The position numbers were made by a program, and so were the translations under genes. A stretch of DNA of 41,981 nucleotides, from IMG/VR virus record IMGVR_UViG_3300029787_000036, positions 19,414 through 61,394 of that record. One strand, 5' to 3'. Below, piece after piece: positions 40,857-41,981 of this stretch (positions within the stretch are counted from its first letter, which is position 1; each line of letters starts with the position of its first letter). This stretch comes from a virus. The notes below the pieces were generated by a model that worked only from the letters and a program-made list of their open reading frames with translations, was not told the origin of the DNA and made no database searches.

Positions 40857-41297
40857 ATGGCGTTTTCTGGTAATTTTATGTGTACATCGTTTAAAGTGGC
40901 TTTATTAAATGGAGAGATGGATTTTAGTAGTGATACTTCTCAGACATTTAAAATTGCTTTGTATACGTCTAGTGCTACACTAAACGCTAGCACAACTGCT
41001 TATTCTACTACAAACGAGATCTCAGGCACAGGATACACGGCAGGAGGTAATACTTTAACAATATCCACTAACCCGACAAATGCTACTTCGGGTACAGTTG
41101 CGTTTTTAAGTTTTTCAGACTCTACTTGGGCTAGTTCCACTTTAACAGCAAGAGGAGCCTTAATTTATAAATCTGGGGGGACTAATCCTTCCATAGCAGT
41201 TTTAGATTTTGGGGCTGATAAGTCCTCTAGCAGTAGTACATTCAAAGTTGAATTTCCCACCGCATCTGATACAACAGCAATACTACGCATAGGCTAA
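40857..41297 (+). CDS. Virion structural protein, beta-rich
   Basis: 146 residues, rich in Ser, Thr and Ala with alternating strands (FKVALLNGEMDFSSDTSQTF, GALIYKSGGTNPSIAVLDFG). It looks like a small beta-sandwich of a head fibre or tail-associated protein. The pattern with KIALYTSSATLNASTTAY is common in marine phage late genes. It overlaps nothing and is followed by the tail fibre gene. Confidence 0.65.
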   Translation: MAFSGNFMCTSFKVALLNGEMDFSSDTSQTFKIALYTSSATLNASTTAYSTTNEISGTGYTAGGNTLTISTNPTNATSGTVAFLSFSDSTWASSTLTARGALIYKSGGTNPSIAVLDFGADKSSSSSTFKVEFPTASDTTAILRIG

Positions 41298-41309
41298 GAG
41301 GTATAAAAC

Positions 41310-41981
41310 ATGGCAAGTACTTTTGAAAATGATCTCAGGCTAGAAGAGATAGGAACAGGTGAGCAGTCGGGAACCTGGGGTGCTACTACAAACACCAACC
41401 TAGAATTGATAGCAGAAGCTTTCAGTTACGGCACAGAGGCAATTACGACAAACGCAGATGACCATGCAACAGTGGTAGCAGATGGTTCGACTGATGAAGG
41501 TCGTTCTATGTATTTAAAGTACACAGGCTCACTAGATTCTACCTGCACAATAACAATATCAGCAGGGTCTGCAGGGACTTTCACATTGTCAAAAGTATGG
41601 TTGATAGAGAACGCAACTTCAGGTGGGCAGGATATAATAATCACTTCTGGTTCTGGAGCTAGTATTACCATTAAAAATGGACAAGTTAAGATGGTTGCCT
41701 CCGATGGTGCAGGTTCTGGCGGTATAATGTATGATCTTCTTCAAGACGTAGCCATACCTGATTTGTTCATAGATGACGATCTTACATTTCAATCTGATGG
41801 TGCGATAATAAATTTTGGGGCAGATGCAGAGATACAACTTACGCATGTGGAGGATATAGGATTACTTCTTACTGAAACAGGAGGTGGTGCGCCAACACTA
41901 CAGTTTAGAGATTCTGCCATATCAATTAGTTCAAGTGCAGATGCTACATTAGATTTAGCAGCAGATGGAGACATAAACCTC
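41310..41981 (+). CDS. Tail fibre protein, 3'-partial
   Basis: 224 codons visible, open to the window end. The start, RLEEIGTGEQSGTWGATTNT, is the typical N-terminal anchor of marine phage tail fibres, followed by Ala/Ser/Gly-rich beta repeats (DLFIDDDLTFQSDGAIINFG) as in beta-helical shafts. It should bind the host surface. AGAGG precedes the start by eight bases. The receptor-binding end is outside the window. Confidence 0.75.
   Translation, partial: MASTFENDLRLEEIGTGEQSGTWGATTNTNLELIAEAFSYGTEAITTNADDHATVVADGSTDEGRSMYLKYTGSLDSTCTITISAGSAGTFTLSKVWLIENATSGGQDIIITSGSGASITIKNGQVKMVASDGAGSGGIMYDLLQDVAIPDLFIDDDLTFQSDGAIINFGADAEIQLTHVEDIGLLLTETGGGAPTLQFRDSAISISSSADATLDLAADGDINL

Overview
This window is part of a tailed bacteriophage genome, most likely a marine podovirus-like phage (inference from gene content; no host marker is present). 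It is AT-rich and densely packed with overlapping ATGA or TAATG gene junctions. It carries a terminase, portal, scaffold and capsid set, a phage-type family A DNA polymerase, and many small lysine/glycine-rich proteins of a kind common in marine phages. No integrase, RNA polymerase, tRNA, holin or endolysin is recognised, so part of the genome lies outside. The first and last genes both point rightward and run off the edges. This fits a late operon that wraps around a circular or circularly permuted map.

Layout. (1) 3-6107, rightward: the 3' part of a giant virion-type polyvalent protein of more than 2,000 residues with two zinc-peptidase motifs. It ends in a convergent junction with a hairpin terminator near 6.11 kb. 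(2) 6.2-18.1 kb, leftward: DNA metabolism. This holds an AEP-type primase fused to a DUF927-like helicase, an ssDNA-binding protein, a helix-turn-helix protein, an SNF2-like helicase, a RecB/Cas4-like nuclease, DNA polymerase A, an HNH endonuclease flanked by direct repeats, a DUF6378 protein and several small zinc-ribbon proteins. (3) 18.1-18.3 kb: a noncoding stretch rich in hairpins. (4) 18.3-24.9 kb, leftward: a VRR-NUC nuclease, then an accessory module. The module consists of a MoxR-type AAA+ ATPase, a metallopeptidase/VWA protein, a DUF3150-like protein and several unknown proteins, read from a good sigma70-type promoter at 24.9 kb. (5) 24.95-25.47 kb: a probable replication origin or control region. 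It has 10-bp iterons in inverted blocks around an AT-only core, plus a 31-bp direct repeat. (6) 25.5-26.0 kb: one isolated leftward gene with its own terminator. (7) 26.1-26.46 kb: noncoding, with short repeats, C-tracts and a candidate rightward promoter. (8) 26.46-41.98 kb, rightward: terminase small and large subunits, portal, GroES-like co-chaperonin, scaffold, decoration and major capsid proteins, further structural proteins, basic small proteins, head-tail connector genes and the start of a tail fibre gene.

The most unusual feature is a palindrome, consensus TTAGGGAATTCCCTAA. Eight copies lie only between 18.8 and 26.1 kb, at gene ends and starts across the accessory module, and inside and beside the iteron region. 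They look like a phage-encoded operator or stoperator network, or a shared replication/regulation site. The binding protein is not identified; the isolated 171-residue gene with a copy just upstream is one candidate.
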